Assembly (NCBI GenBank): GCA_009829735.1
Contig: CM020618.1
Span: forward strand, 9,949,119 to 10,013,118
Source: Pyropia yezoensis
Lineage: Eukaryota > Rhodophyta > Bangiophyceae > Bangiales > Bangiaceae
Length of the DNA stretch: 64,000 nucleotides
Reading direction: 5' to 3'
The notes below the pieces were generated by a model, which saw only the letters and a program-made list of their open reading frames with translations, was not told the DNA's origin and made no database searches. The position numbers and the translations under genes were made by a program. This document shows positions 51,668 through 62,739 of the stretch, piece by piece. Numbering within the stretch: position 1 is the stretch's first letter; every line of letters starts with the position of its first letter.

Positions 51668-52234
51668 ATGACGCGCACCCGTCCCCCGTGTGTGGGCTTT
51701 GCCGGCGCTCCTCTCCTCACCCGCGGAACCTGCCTGCCGGCATCGCCCGTCGCCCGTCGACCAGTCGTTCAACGGACCTGGGCGCCTGTGAGGTTCTCCA
51801 ACCCCTCTCACCAGCGCTGTTTGCCCTGCACTACGAGCATCACCACGGCGTCGGCGTCGCCGCGCACGTCGGCCCCCGCTGTGCTTACGCTCAACACGGG
51901 TGACGACACAACCATCACGGTGGCACTTCCGCCATCGGCAGTGGCCCCTTTGGGCACCGCGCTGAACACGTTGCTCGCGTCCTTCAAGGCAGTGGCGGCA
52001 GCTGCCGCTGAAGGCAAGCGGGCAAAGCAGCCGGTAATGGAGTTTTTGCACGATGAGGGGGGGCTGCGAGTGGCAATGGAGTGCAATCCCAACCTGCACC
52101 AGAGCGCTTTCAAGGCGACGGTGTACGTCAAGGTTTCCAGCGGTGGAGTCGTTGTCTCGTCCCAGTCACTCCTCACTCGTCTTGTGGACAACGTCAAGCA
52201 GTTTAAGGCGGCCGTGCAGGCATCAGAGGGCTAG
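51668..52234 (+). CDS. Unknown protein, probably plastid-targeted (188 aa)
   Basis: Frame from ATG 51668 to TAG 52232-52234. The first about 70 residues are rich in Arg, Ser, Thr, Pro and Ala with almost no acidic residues and an early Phe (CVGFAGAP), in keeping with a red-algal transit peptide. The mature part (about 115 residues) starts near VLTLNTGDDTTITVALPPSA. It alternates beta-like and helical segments (LGTALNTLLASFKAV, QPVMEFLHDEGGLRVAMECN, SAFKATVYVKV, SLLTRLVDNVKQFKAAV). I recognise no family. The regular composition of the mature part against the GC-rich background supports real coding. Confidence 0.6.
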   Translation: MTRTRPPCVGFAGAPLLTRGTCLPASPVARRPVVQRTWAPVRFSNPSHQRCLPCTTSITTASASPRTSAPAVLTLNTGDDTTITVALPPSAVAPLGTALNTLLASFKAVAAAAAEGKRAKQPVMEFLHDEGGLRVAMECNPNLHQSAFKATVYVKVSSGGVVVSSQSLLTRLVDNVKQFKAAVQASEG

Positions 52235-52554
52235 GAAGAGTGGTTGCGTGGCGGTGGCGGGATTTTAGGTCCGTGTGTACGGTGGTGAGCGATAAGGAGC
52301 CGCTGTCGGGTCTTGTGGGGGACATAGAGTCTGAGTTCTGGGGCAATGTGCTTGTCCTTTCTTTCGTTGGGAGCTGGCCACACACTTTCTCAGCATTCGA
52401 GCGTGTCGACAGAACCGTGGCTGTTGCCTGATGGCACTCCAAGGCACTGATTTTGCCGCAAAGGAAGGCTGGCACGTGCAAGCCTGTACGAGGCAAGGCC
52501 GGCATGAGCAAGACGGAGCGGGGACGCGCAGAAAGAGAATTCATTATGCGGCAC
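52235..52554. other. Convergent 3' flanks
   Basis: 320 bases between two genes pointing toward each other. Only presumed 3' UTRs; no feature seen. Confidence 0.4.
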
Positions 52555-53922
52555 CTACGAGAGCTTCCCTTGTCTCTCCTTGACAGTCTTGCGCACGGAA
52601 AAGATGGCAGAGTCCACGAGACCCAGTACAGTGTACGCACCCCCTACAATGGCCACCACGGAGGTCAAAAACTCGTACCACCGACGCCCCCCGTGAGTGA
52701 TCAGCACTGCCGTTGGAGACATATCGTAAGCCATTCGAACCTCAGGCACCTTCGGAGCACTCCCGTACCGCATGCTCGCCGACGTCATTTGATAGCCCGT
52801 CACGTCACCCGCCCCCCACAGGGAGGAGGAGCCCATCTGGTAATGGGAGCTCACCACCTTGGCGTAGTGGTCGTGGCTCTGATGTGCAGCCGAGCTCACA
52901 AACCACCGGTCGTCCATCGGCGCCAGATGCCGCAGCATAGATGGGGGCAAACGCTGCCGCACGGACGGCCGCAGCGGCGCCCCAAACGAGAGGTGGTGCA
53001 CCAAGTGGGTAACGTTCGTCGTCGCAGCGTCCACGTCGTGTGTGGGCGACTTGGCAGTGATGACCAGATTCCCAGGCGCCCGGCTGACCTGCAGGGATGC
53101 CACAAGGATACAGCCTTCGTGTTTCTGCAGTGCCCGCAGCTCCGCCGCACTCCGGTGCGCGTGCTCCTTGGTGACCGTCTCCATCCACTGGAGGAGGTCC
53201 CCAACCGTGCGTTTACCGCGGAACTCGGGCAACACAGGCACTGCTCGCTTGTAAATGCGCAGCGTTGGGTAGCCGCCAATTGCCTGGGAGCGACACAAGG
53301 TGGTCTCCCGCTCACAGTCAACCTTGTACACCTTCACACGAATGTCCTTCTCGTGTACAGTCAGCGCAAATGCTTCCCACGTTGGCGACAGCTTGCGGCA
53401 CCATGAGCACCACGGGGTATGAAAGTTGACAAAAGACCACTCGTTGCCCTCCAGGGTGTGCTCAAAGGCGACAGACGTCAGCAGCTCCGACTCGTCTAGG
53501 CCTGGTCGAGGCATCACCGCCCCCTCCCCTAGCACTGCCGCCCGGTTGTTGGCAAAGTGCGGGTCGCTGTCGTCCCATGTGCCCAGCACCTTCTCACCGC
53601 GCGGTCCGGCTACCATGGTCTTGTGGACATCCCCCTCCACCGGCAGCCGCTGCCCAGATGATTGGTCCCACAGACTGACGGAGAGCAGCTCACACGGCAG
53701 TGACGGGAACGTCATGTGCAGGCTGAGGGGGACAGGCGCGTCCGGGCTGGAGTCCATCATCACTGACGACTCGACGGTGCCACGGAGGAAGGCGGTGGTT
53801 TCAAACACTAGCAGCATCGTCAGCAGCAGATAGGCCACTACCGACAACACCACCCCTTGGGTAGTGCTCTGGGTGAGGTCCTTGGGGATTTGCCGAAACA
53901 GGTCCACGGCGGAGAGCTTCAT
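52555..53922 (-). CDS. PDI-C type protein: thioredoxin domain inserted in an ERV41/ERV46-like ER-Golgi membrane protein
   Basis: A single exon of 455 aa from ATG 53922 to TAG 52555. Layout of the plant/algal PDIL5-3/5-4 subfamily: N-terminal ERGIC segment (MKLSAVDLFRQIPKDL), membrane helix about 24-46, lumenal part, a thioredoxin domain with active site FHTPWCSWCRKLSP (Cys172 and Cys175) and cis-Pro loop IGGYPTLRIY, a COPII-coated ERV lumenal domain with THLVHHLSFG and YQMTSASMRYG, and a second membrane helix about 420-443 (SVVAIVGGAYTVLGLVDSAI). Expected in ER and ER-Golgi membranes, with thiol-disulfide exchange on cargo. It is near the usual length for the group and no key residue is missing. 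Confidence 0.93.
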   Translation of the reverse strand: MKLSAVDLFRQIPKDLTQSTTQGVVLSVVAYLLLTMLLVFETTAFLRGTVESSVMMDSSPDAPVPLSLHMTFPSLPCELLSVSLWDQSSGQRLPVEGDVHKTMVAGPRGEKVLGTWDDSDPHFANNRAAVLGEGAVMPRPGLDESELLTSVAFEHTLEGNEWSFVNFHTPWCSWCRKLSPTWEAFALTVHEKDIRVKVYKVDCERETTLCRSQAIGGYPTLRIYKRAVPVLPEFRGKRTVGDLLQWMETVTKEHAHRSAAELRALQKHEGCILVASLQVSRAPGNLVITAKSPTHDVDAATTNVTHLVHHLSFGAPLRPSVRQRLPPSMLRHLAPMDDRWFVSSAAHQSHDHYAKVVSSHYQMGSSSLWGAGDVTGYQMTSASMRYGSAPKVPEVRMAYDMSPTAVLITHGGRRWYEFLTSVVAIVGGAYTVLGLVDSAIFSVRKTVKERQGKLS

Positions 53923-55482
53923 GGTGGCAGGTGCTTGGACGGGGCAGGGACTCGACCGTCACCCACCCACTGATCAGCTGCCAAAGAGGGGCCAACCGAC
54001 GTCACGGCGATCAACACAGCGTCGCGGAAAGCAGTAGCTCCAACGAGAGGCAGCGGGCCGGGTCAAAGCAGACACAGGTGGGGGACCCGCTGACACCCGG
54101 GCGGCGCAGGCCGTCCACCGGCGCAGCGACGCACTGGCGACGGCACCGCCGGGATACCCAGGGTGGCTTGGCCACCTCGACGCTACGGTCACCAGGAAGA
54201 CGGTCGGGCCCCCCGCCCCGTCGCGGCCGCCGTCAGCCGCGCCGGCCGAGCGGTGCGTGGCGCGTTGGGGGCGTCGCGGCGCATGCCCGCTGGTGGATAC
54301 GCGCCACCCTGGACCTTCCTCCGAGGTCCCTGCAACGATAACTATACCTGAAGATGAATTCGATGGGGCATCCTCGCGCCCCCGCCGCGTGCCTGCTTTT
54401 GGGAACTCATGGCTGTCAGCATGAGCATGATCAGCATCGAGATGTACTGTAACAAACACTAAGTACCAAGAAGTAGTTTGAAGGCTCGACAGAGAGCCTC
54501 ACTCCCTTTGCATCCGAGGCCCATCGCTTTGTATGTACCTGTACATACTGTACATACATCCTATCTGGGATGCATCGCTGGACCCGTGTTGTCGAACGGC
54601 GCATCCGCTGAGGCCCGGCTCGCTCGAGTGCCAGGCTCTTGACACTCAGCTCCCTGGCATCGAATGCGGCATTCCGCCACTCAGCAAGGGGCCGCGCCCC
54701 ACTTCGTATCCATACGTCACGCCCTCATGACACAAACGACTCGCAGCTGCGGGCTCACGTCTCCTCTCTTTGCTGGTCAGGACGGACGCGCCAGGGGCCA
54801 TGTGCCCTCCGACAAGGCCGTCCCACCTCTCTGTCAGACTGCCGACGTTCACCCCCTTCGTCCATGTGCCCCGATTCAGCCGACCGCGCGCGGCGGGGCT
54901 CCCCAAGGGTGGGGCCCTACCGGGCCGCCTGTTCGCAACCCCGCCGAGCATCTGCTGCACCGGTAGCCCTCCTTCACCCCTTTGTGTGTCTGTACACGAC
55001 TGTACCTTCAACCTGACATGGGCCCATAGCTTTTTCACGACTCTCCGTCGCATCGCGTGCCGCAGGTCCGCGCAGAAACTCCCCTCACGGCTCCTTGGCT
55101 GCTGTCTATGACGTGGTCACCCGGCAGGGTAGGAGCGCCGCCCCGCGAACCTCCTCCCACGTTGCCTCGAGCTGTCGCGCCACCGGATGAGTGCCACCTT
55201 GGTGCCTCTCCTCAGTCGCCTCGGGAGTAACGTTGCGCGTCTCCACCGGCTTGCACCCGCTGGTGCCGCCCCCAGCTTGGACCACCCTTGCCCCTTTCTC
55301 CCCTCCGCTCTCGCCCGTTCATCGGTATCGATGCCGGGCATTGGCGTCGACGCCGATGCTTCATGTGGCGACCCGACGCGCCCTACCGTCCGTCCCGGCC
55401 GCCCTGACCACCACCCCCCCTCCGCCTGACTCCCCCCACGCATTCTCTCTCGTGTTTTTGGCCTACGCTTCCTATTTTTTGT
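53923..55482. other. Intergenic, no confident gene
   Basis: About 1.6 kb. Open frames on both strands are low-complexity. A palindromic patch GTATGTAC / GTACATAC with further TGTACAT copies lies at about 54530-54560. Confidence 0.4.
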
Positions 55483-57237
55483 ATGGCTGTCCCCACCCCC
55501 CTCCCGCGGCGCGCGTCGACCGCCCTCACCACCGCCACCCGCCTGCCCGGCGCCGTTGCCCGCACGACCGCCGCTCGCATCTCGGCGGCGCGTCGTCCCC
55601 CCCCCCCCACCGCAGCCGACGACGCTGTGGCCGCCGTCGCCGCCGCCGCGGCCGCCGCCGTCGCCGCTGGCGTCGCCGTGTGGGGTGTGGAGGCGGTGCC
55701 ATCCGAGGCGGGCTGCTCGGGGTTGGACCCGTGGGTGTGGCGCCGACGTTGGAGGGGAGGGAGGGGGGGGCGCCTGCCGCGCCGTTGGCGTGGAGGGAGC
55801 GGCAAGCGGGGCGGCGGCGGCGGCGGTGGCGGCGGCGGCGGAGGAGGAGGAGGAGGAGGAGGAGGGGACTGCCGAGGCCGCGACCGCGGTGGTGGGCGAA
55901 CACCCGGTGCTGGCTGGCCGCCAGGGGTGGCGGCAACAGAGGTGGTGGTGCAGCACCCGGCGTGGCGATGGGGATGGACCACCGCCTCGTGGGCGGGGAA
56001 GAGACGGCGGGCGAAAGGCGGGGATGAGGGGCGGCCACCCGCCACGGGGGGGCCGACGCCAGTACCGGAGGGGAGGGGGGTGGTGGGGGACGCGCCCATG
56101 CGGGTGGGGCTGCTCCAGATGGGACGGCGGGCGCCCCCGCCTGCCAGGCTGTGGGCAGACAGCGGCGCCGCCCCGCTGGGGGGCGCAGCGACGTCAGCGG
56201 CGAGACGCCAAGCCGATATGGCGGTGAAGAGCCGCAAGGACGGGACGGCCGCAACGAGCCGCACTGACGGGGCAGCGGCGACGGCAGTGGCAACGGCGGC
56301 TGAGGCGGTGGTCATGCCGGCAGCGTCGCCGCCCGGACCAGCACGCACGGCCGCAACAGCACCCCCCCACCGGCCGGTCGATGCGGGCGGCGGGACCATG
56401 CGGGTGGGGCTGCTGCGGCTGGGGCGCCGGGCGCCCCCGTCTGCCAGGCTGTCGGCCGGTGGCGGCGGTACCCAGCTGTCCGGCGCAGCCACGGGGGCGA
56501 CGGCGGCAACGACCCGCCAAGACGGGACAACGGGGACCAGCCGCTCAAGTGGAACGATGGCGACGGCAGTGGAAGCGGGAGCGGTGATAGCGGTGGCTGC
56601 GGTGGCAACGGCAACCGCGGCGCCGCCCAGAGCAGCCCACACGGCCGCCGTCACACTACCTTACGGGCCGGTCGATGCGGATGGCGGCGGCAGCGGCGGT
56701 GGCGGCGCCCCTTCCCTCTCCGACAATGACGGCCGGCCGCGGCGGTGGCCCCGCCCAGCCGTGGCGACGACCTCGCGTGTCGCTGACCACCCCTCCCCGG
56801 CGCACGACGATGCCCTCATCGCAACCCCACCCCCCTCTTGTGTTCTCCCGCCGCACAGTCACCGCAGGGGAAAGGGGGGGCGGGGGGCGGCAGGGGTAGG
56901 GCGGACCCCGCACGGCGCAGCCCCGCCCAGGCCGCGGAGGCTGCGCTGGGGGGATTAATGAGCGTTATGAGCGGGAGCGACTTGGGAGAGGGAGAATGAC
57001 TGAGGCAGGCTGACCCTTTACTTGTTCAGAGTGGGGATGGACGGGCGCTCTCACCGTGCCTGCCAGAGTGTGACAAGGAGCGGGGCTCGGAAGGCTAGGT
57101 ACGAAAAAACCGCAACCCAACCCCATTATACAGTGTCAAGCTAGCACAAAAAACGACCACACCACCCGCCCCCTCCCAAGAGGTGAGCCAGACAATGGCA
57201 CCCACCGCGCGGGCACCTCCACCCCCCCCCCTTACCT
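55483..57237. other. Very GC-rich low-complexity tract, open on both strands
   Basis: Long overlapping open frames on both strands (plus 55483-56958, minus 55383-56654) made of Ala/Gly/Arg/Pro repeats, with GGC and GGA triplet runs at 55813-55866. No domain is seen, so no gene is called. The 300-bp tandem repeat at 56098-56697 lies inside. Confidence 0.4.
56098..56697. repeat. Two tandem units of 300 bp
   Basis: ATGCGGGTGGGGCTGCT at 56098 recurs at 56398, and the units resemble each other throughout, ending in GGCCGGTCGATGCGG. Translation on the plus strand repeats MRVGLL, GRRAPP and ARL at a spacing of 100 residues. The period is a multiple of three, so frames on both strands stay open across the units. 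Confidence 0.8.
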
Positions 57238-58329
57238 TCACTTGGCCTTGCCACCAATGCCCGCCGCCCACTTGTTCACCCGCGTGGCGAGCCACAGGCT
57301 GATGCCCAGCGCACACAGCAGGCCGAGCATCCCATTCGCGGCGGCCTGCACAACCAGGATGTCCACCGGCTGGACCCCCCCCGGCACGCGGCCGACCACG
57401 CCGGCGGAGCCGTAGGCCTCGCCAAAGCCCGACGACAGCAGGCGCGCGAGGAGGGTGCCCACAATCGCCTGCACGCCCAGGAGGCTCACCGTCAGGCCGG
57501 CGAGCGCAATGCCCACCCCCACCCGCAGCCGATTGCGGATGCCCGTGGCGGTCGCGGCGGCCGTCTTGGCCGCGCCTCCCCCCCCCGCGGTTGCGGCGCG
57601 GCCCAGCGACAGCGACAGCCGGGTGTAGCCGTACGTCCACACGTTGGAGACGAGGCCGGTGGCGACGCCAATGGCGGCGAGGAGGGTGCCCAGCTTGGAC
57701 GCAGACGTTGCGACAATGACGCCCGGGAAGGCAAAGGAAAAGACGAGGATCACCCCCGCAATGGTGGTGAGCACAAACTGGGACCACCACGCAATCCAGC
57801 CAAACCGCCACAGCGAGGCGGCCGCGGCGGCGGTGTCAAACGTGGCGCCCGCCGTCGTCGACGCGGCCGTCTCCGCGTCGGCGGGGGCGACGCCGTAGCC
57901 GGGGGTACCCCCCGGCGGCACCACGTACGGCGCCGACGGGGGGGACGACGGCTCTGCCGGCGCCGCCGACGACGTCCACCGGTTGGCACCCGCAGGGGCG
58001 GCAGCCTGTCCGCCCCCCGACCGGCCGGGCACCGTCGGCGGCGGCGGCACGTAGGGGTCTGGCTCGGGGTAGAGCTCGTCGGTGCTCCCGCCGCCGGCAG
58101 CGGCCGCCCGGGGCGCCCGCCGCCCGCGGGGGCCCACCGTCGCAGGCCGGGCGGTGACGGGCAGCCGGCTGCGGCGGGCGGCAGCGGCAAAGGAGGCGGC
58201 GGTGGGGCGGGGTGCCACCCAGCAACACCGGGCGGGACGAGCCGCGGCGGCGGCGGTGGCGGTGGTGGTGGCGGTGGTGCCAATGCCAAGGAAGGGCGGC
58301 GGCTGGAGTGACCCGCCCACAAACGCCAT
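57238..58329 (-). CDS. DUF3611 family plastid membrane protein
   Basis: 363 aa from ATG 58329 to TGA 57238. The ATG is chosen because it gives MAFVGGSLQPPPFLG, with Phe at position 3 as in red-algal plastid transit peptides; the frame stays open further upstream. A long Ala/Pro-rich leader and linker (about 145 residues) precede the conserved domain. The domain begins SLWRFGWIAWWSQFVLTTIA and has four hydrophobic segments, with NVWTYGYTRLSLSLGR between the second and third and the ending DILVVQAAANGMLGLLCALG, the DUF3611 pattern of cyanobacteria and plastids. The function is unknown; it is probably in the envelope or thylakoid membrane. Confidence 0.85.
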   Translation of the reverse strand: MAFVGGSLQPPPFLGIGTTATTTATAAAAARPARCCWVAPRPTAASFAAAARRSRLPVTARPATVGPRGRRAPRAAAAGGGSTDELYPEPDPYVPPPPTVPGRSGGGQAAAPAGANRWTSSAAPAEPSSPPSAPYVVPPGGTPGYGVAPADAETAASTTAGATFDTAAAAASLWRFGWIAWWSQFVLTTIAGVILVFSFAFPGVIVATSASKLGTLLAAIGVATGLVSNVWTYGYTRLSLSLGRAATAGGGGAAKTAAATATGIRNRLRVGVGIALAGLTVSLLGVQAIVGTLLARLLSSGFGEAYGSAGVVGRVPGGVQPVDILVVQAAANGMLGLLCALGISLWLATRVNKWAAGIGGKAK

Positions 58330-59083
58330 GGTGATGGTGCGCCCCGAGGGGCGAGGGGCGGAAGCCCGGGGGGGGGGGGAAGGGCGGCGGTGAGAAAGGC
58401 AAACGAAGGCGCCCGAGACCAAAGAAGGGGCGGCAGGGACGGGGGGGGGGAAGGGGGAAGGTACCGTGGGCTGCCGTGGCACCGATGACAGCAGGGTGGG
58501 AGGACGGCGCGTGCACAGGCGCCGCGAAGACGGGCGTAGCAGAGCGGACGCACCTGATGTGGCGCGTGGGGTCCCACGCGACCGCGTAGGAGGGTGGGTA
58601 GGGCAGGGGTTGGGATGCGCGCGTCCGGATCCAATGGCCCGGCACGCACGCCCACCCACGGGAGGTGCGTGCAATCCATTGGTTTCCGCGGGAGGGGGAG
58701 CCACTTGCACGGCACCGATCCGCGGTCACCACGGTGGCCACCGGTCCGGCTGGAGGCCGTGGACACCAGACTGCCATGAGGGGAACGCTGGGCACGCGGC
58801 TGTGTTCTTTACTGCATCATGCATGATGGATACAGTACCGTCCCTAAAGAAGGCCTCCTGCCAGCCGCCTGCGCGCCGCTTCACCGAAAGGGGGGGCGGC
58901 GCGCGGCAGCGCGTGTCTTTGTGTCTGCTCGCGTACGTGCATGGTCCGCAGACGTCATGGCATTGGCGGGGTCAACCGCATCGAGGCACATAGAAGAGAA
59001 AAAAAAAAATAGAGTGAGTAGAGCAAGAGGGGACCACAAGCGGCAGAAAGAAGAGGGGAGTGTCATGCCGCCGTCCCCCACGT
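58330..59083. other. Gap between DUF3611 and CstF-77 genes (both minus)
   Basis: About 750 bases: the CstF-77 3' flank and the DUF3611 upstream region. A perfect palindrome CATCATGCATGATG lies near 58815-58828. An A-rich run lies at about 59000-59010. No gene is seen. Confidence 0.45.
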
Positions 59084-59140
59084 CTACCGCGTGCGGCTCT
59101 GTTTGAGCGCCTGCCGCGCCCGAAAGATGTCCGACGCGGG

Positions 59141-59178
<38 letters not shown>

Positions 59179-62100
59179 CCCCGTCTACCACCCGCCGCTT
59201 GTGGGCGGGCCCCCCGTCAGAGAACCCGTCGCCGCCGCCGCCGAGCGGACGCTTGGCCCGCCCGTCTGACCCGTTGGCCCCCTCCTCCGCGGCCCGTACG
59301 ACCAGCCGCGCCCCCGCGGGGGTATCATCCAGCCGGGAGGGCGTGCGGGTGACCATTCCCATCAGCACGTCCACCTCGGGCAGCTGCAGCAGCCGCGAGA
59401 CGGGGCCAACGCCCTTGATCAGGCGGTGGAGGGCCGCCTCGAGGCCCTCCCCACCGCGCCCGCTGCCGCCCCGGTCCCGCTCCCGGTCCCGGTCCCTATC
59501 ACCGCCGCGGCCGCCACCGCCGCTGCCGCTGCCGCCGCCGCCGGCGTCCCAACCGTCGCGGACGGGCGACCGGGCGGGGCGGGAGCGCGAGCTGCCGCCC
59601 CCGCCGCCACCCTCACCACCACGGCCGCCGCCGTGACCGGGGCCGTCGGCCCCGCCGTCACTCCCCCCACGCCCGTTGGACAACGCCGGGCGGGAGGAGA
59701 ACTTGCCGCCCGCGCCCGCCGCCGCCCCCGACAGGCCGCTGCCGTGGCCTGCCACGGCGGCGGTAAAGGCAAGCGTCGGCGGGTCCAGCGCGAGCAGCCC
59801 ACAAAAGGCCGTGCGAGCGAGCAGCGGCTCCGCGGCGGGCTGCGGCACGACCAGCGGTTTGTTCGCCACCGAGTTGCGGCCGCCGCCACCACGGCCGCCG
59901 CCGCCGCCACGACCACCCCGGCCGCCACGGTCAGAGGCACTGGTGGGGGCGCTGCCAAGGGCGGCAACGGCAACAGCGTCCTCTGCAAAAGCCGCTTCAC
60001 GCTGCTGTTCTACGGCCTGGACCGCGGCGGCGTCGCCAAACAGCACGTGGTATTGGACATACCGGTCCCACACGCGCCGGGTGGACTCATCCTGTGAAAG
60101 GAAGGAGATACGCAGTGCAGAGAGAGGAATGGCAAACAAACCGACTACAGTCAGACGGCAGACGGATATGTAAGTCAGTTTTCACAAGTAACAGGATGCA
60201 GCGCAGCAGGACTGCACAACGCGGGTGGTCCAAGCGCAGCATGGCAAGCAACAAGAACACGGGCCGTAGGAGGAACAACAAGAACATGGACCGCAGCCGG
60301 AACGCACTTGTGCAGGGAGGGTTTTGAGGATTCGCTCAAAGGTGACCTTGAGGTACTCGCTGTCGTTCTGGTTCCATAGGAAGTCAATGTACTCCAATGC
60401 GAAGTCGACGCAGTCCGGAAACTTCTTCAGGCCTACGCACGCCACACGCCACACGCCGAGGTTACAGCCAACGACAGAAGGTGCGGGGGCACGGCGGAAA
60501 TTGCAGTCGAGGCAACCAGAGAGAGGGATAAGCGCACACAAGTGGTTAGCGACGACCACCGAAGGCGGGCACGGCACATCACAGCACAACGAGAAAGATA
60601 CAAAGCACGGAAATCACAACCAAACAGGCAGGACACAAGGGCAAGGAGCGCGTCGGACGGCGTAGTGGACGTCAATACACGCTCATCAAACAATCATGAA
60701 GCAGAGATGACATGCACTCGTCGAGGTGCACGTCACTTGACAGTGACTGACAGGAGCGAGAGCATGCCGCTGGGAGTTCCTGCATCAAACTGCGCAGGAA
60801 GACCGCCAAAGGCTGGGCGCCGAGCCAGGGCAATGATCCAATGGGAGTAAAACACAACAAGATGTAACAGTAATCCACTGGAGAGAAAAGGCCGAGACGA
60901 ACACCCCCCTCCAACCAACACACAAGTGGCAGGACCGACTTGTACGTGGACACCACTCGGCGAAGGTAGAGGACGACCGAAACAAGGTGGGGTGACTCGA
61001 AAATTGCACAACACCAACTCCAAGTACTGAGCCACACCCGACCCGCCAAACAGCAACACGGCAACCAAGCAGATGTGGCAAGGGGATGCCCAGACAAAGA
61101 AACGCACCCAGCTCAAACACGTTGCGCGCGATGCGGCCCTCCTTATTCAAGAAGTACTCGATGTGGGCGGCCGCAATGTACGTGATGTGGGCCGTATCAG
61201 CAGTGACCGCTGGGTCCTTGCGACAACGAGCAAACGCCTTGCGTGCTGCCGGAGCACCATCCACACGCCGGACAAATCGCATGAAGTGGACGTAGGCCAG
61301 CGCCGACGGAGCAGTGGTCACGAGGTTCTCAAACGCCGCGCGGGCACCGTCCATGTCTCCTGTGAGTTCCGATTGCTCAGCTCGCGCCAGATGCAGCGCC
61401 AGACAGTCAGGCAGAGCTTGCAGACCTACAAGGAACAAGACATGGAGAGAAAGAGGGAGGCCGTGGACAACAGCACGACAAAGCGAATACAACGGGGAAT
61501 GAATAAAAGAATGCGGCAAATATAGAGGCAGCACCAGAGACATACCCACCAGCCAGCGACGAGACACCACCACACCACCACATGACAAGTCAGCAACTCT
61601 GTCGCCTGGAAAGACACGCCGCGCTGCACGAACACGGGAAGACCTACGCAAGACGGACGGGTGGACAGTTCGTGCCCCGCCATTCGCCCAGGATGCTGCT
61701 GCGTGCCCACCACCCGGCACAGACCCTCGGCCAACCACCAGCTCCCCCACGTCCTCCCTCAAAAAGCGGACCACGCGTCTGTCGGTCTCAGATGGGTGTT
61801 GGGTATGGCGCGCGGTTTAATACTTCTGTCTAACATCTTGATGGCCCGACCACGGTCCTTGGCGGTGGTGGCCATGTAGTCGATCGCATCGAGCCACAGG
61901 ACAGCAGAGCGATACATGGCCCCAAGGGCGGCCTCGTATGCGGCCACGACTCGCTCCACCAGCTCCGCGGCTTCGAGCCCGTGCGGGTTGCGCGCCTCCG
62001 ACGCAATGTAACGGCGCCACGCACGAGCACGCTCTACATCCTCTGGCCGAGAGCCAACCGCCGGAGGGGAGAGCTCTGCCGCCCCGCTGGTCAGATTGCC

Positions 62101-62739
62101 TCCATACGCGCTCGCCACGGTCTTGCGCCGCGCGACCCGAGCGCGGTGTTCAGCCCGGGCGGCCACATGGGCGGGGGTGATTTCGCCGAGGATGCCGCGG
62201 GCCAGGTCCTTGTTCGTGGTGGACGATAGCTCAAACGTCTCATAGTCCCGCCAAAGGGTGTCCAGATGGGCCACGGGCGCCCGCACCGCCCGCTGAAAGG
62301 CTCGCCGTAGGGCGTCCCGCTTATGGCTGTCCGCCACCGTGCTGTGCGCTGGCGCCGCGCGCACGTGATCAATAAAGGCCACCCACAACGGGTGGGCACC
62401 AGGATCCAGGCCCACTGCGTGAACGGCCGCCTCAAAGACCGCCGTCGCGGCCGCGTGGGGCTGCTCCGCCGCAGCGTGCGCAGTGTACGCCCGCCATAGG
62501 TCCACGGACGCTCGGGCGGTGACCACCCCACGCTCGTACACGCGGGTGGTGGCGGCCTTGTCACCAAGCCGGTCGGTCGCGTCCGCAAGCGCACGCCACT
62601 TGTTGCCAGCGGTGGGGAAGGCCTCGACAACGGCGCTCAGCATGGCCACCGCCACCGCCGGTGGTTGGGAGGTTGCCTGAGCCGCATACAGAGACCAGGC
62701 GTCAACATCCCATCCTGATGGGGGGGGGAACTTGTCCAT
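59084..62739 (-). CDS. CSTF3: Cleavage stimulation factor subunit 77 (CstF-77/CSTF3, Rna14-like), four exons
   Basis: Exons 62739-61824, 61425-61108, 60432-60308 and 60091-59084. All junctions keep phase (788 aa). Introns are 398, 675 and 216 nt with donors GTATTA, GTGCGT and GTGCGT and acceptors TTGTAG, GCGTAG and TCACAG. CstF-77 scaffolds the CstF complex in mRNA 3' end cleavage and polyadenylation in the nucleus. HAT repeats fill exons 1-3 (WRALADATDRLGDKAATTRV, VWDRYVQYHVLFGDA in exon 4, and the well-conserved LKKFPDCVDFALEYIDFLW). Exon 4 has a long Gly/Arg/Ser-rich linker, then a CstF-77 tail: LPEVDVLMGMV, KRPLGGGG, and DIFRARQALKQSRTR at the end, matching the conserved DIYRARQ terminus. 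A G32 tract in the coding strand lies just before that terminus. Confidence 0.93.
59146..59177. repeat. C32 homopolymer inside the last CstF-77 exon
   Basis: 32 uninterrupted C on the plus strand (G32 in the coding strand), encoding about 10 Gly. It sits about 20 codons upstream of the stop. Confidence 0.9.

Noticed and set aside
55483-56958. Ala/Gly/Arg-rich protein gene over the 300-bp repeats
   Set aside because: Both strands are open and no codon bias can be judged by eye; reported as a repeat instead.
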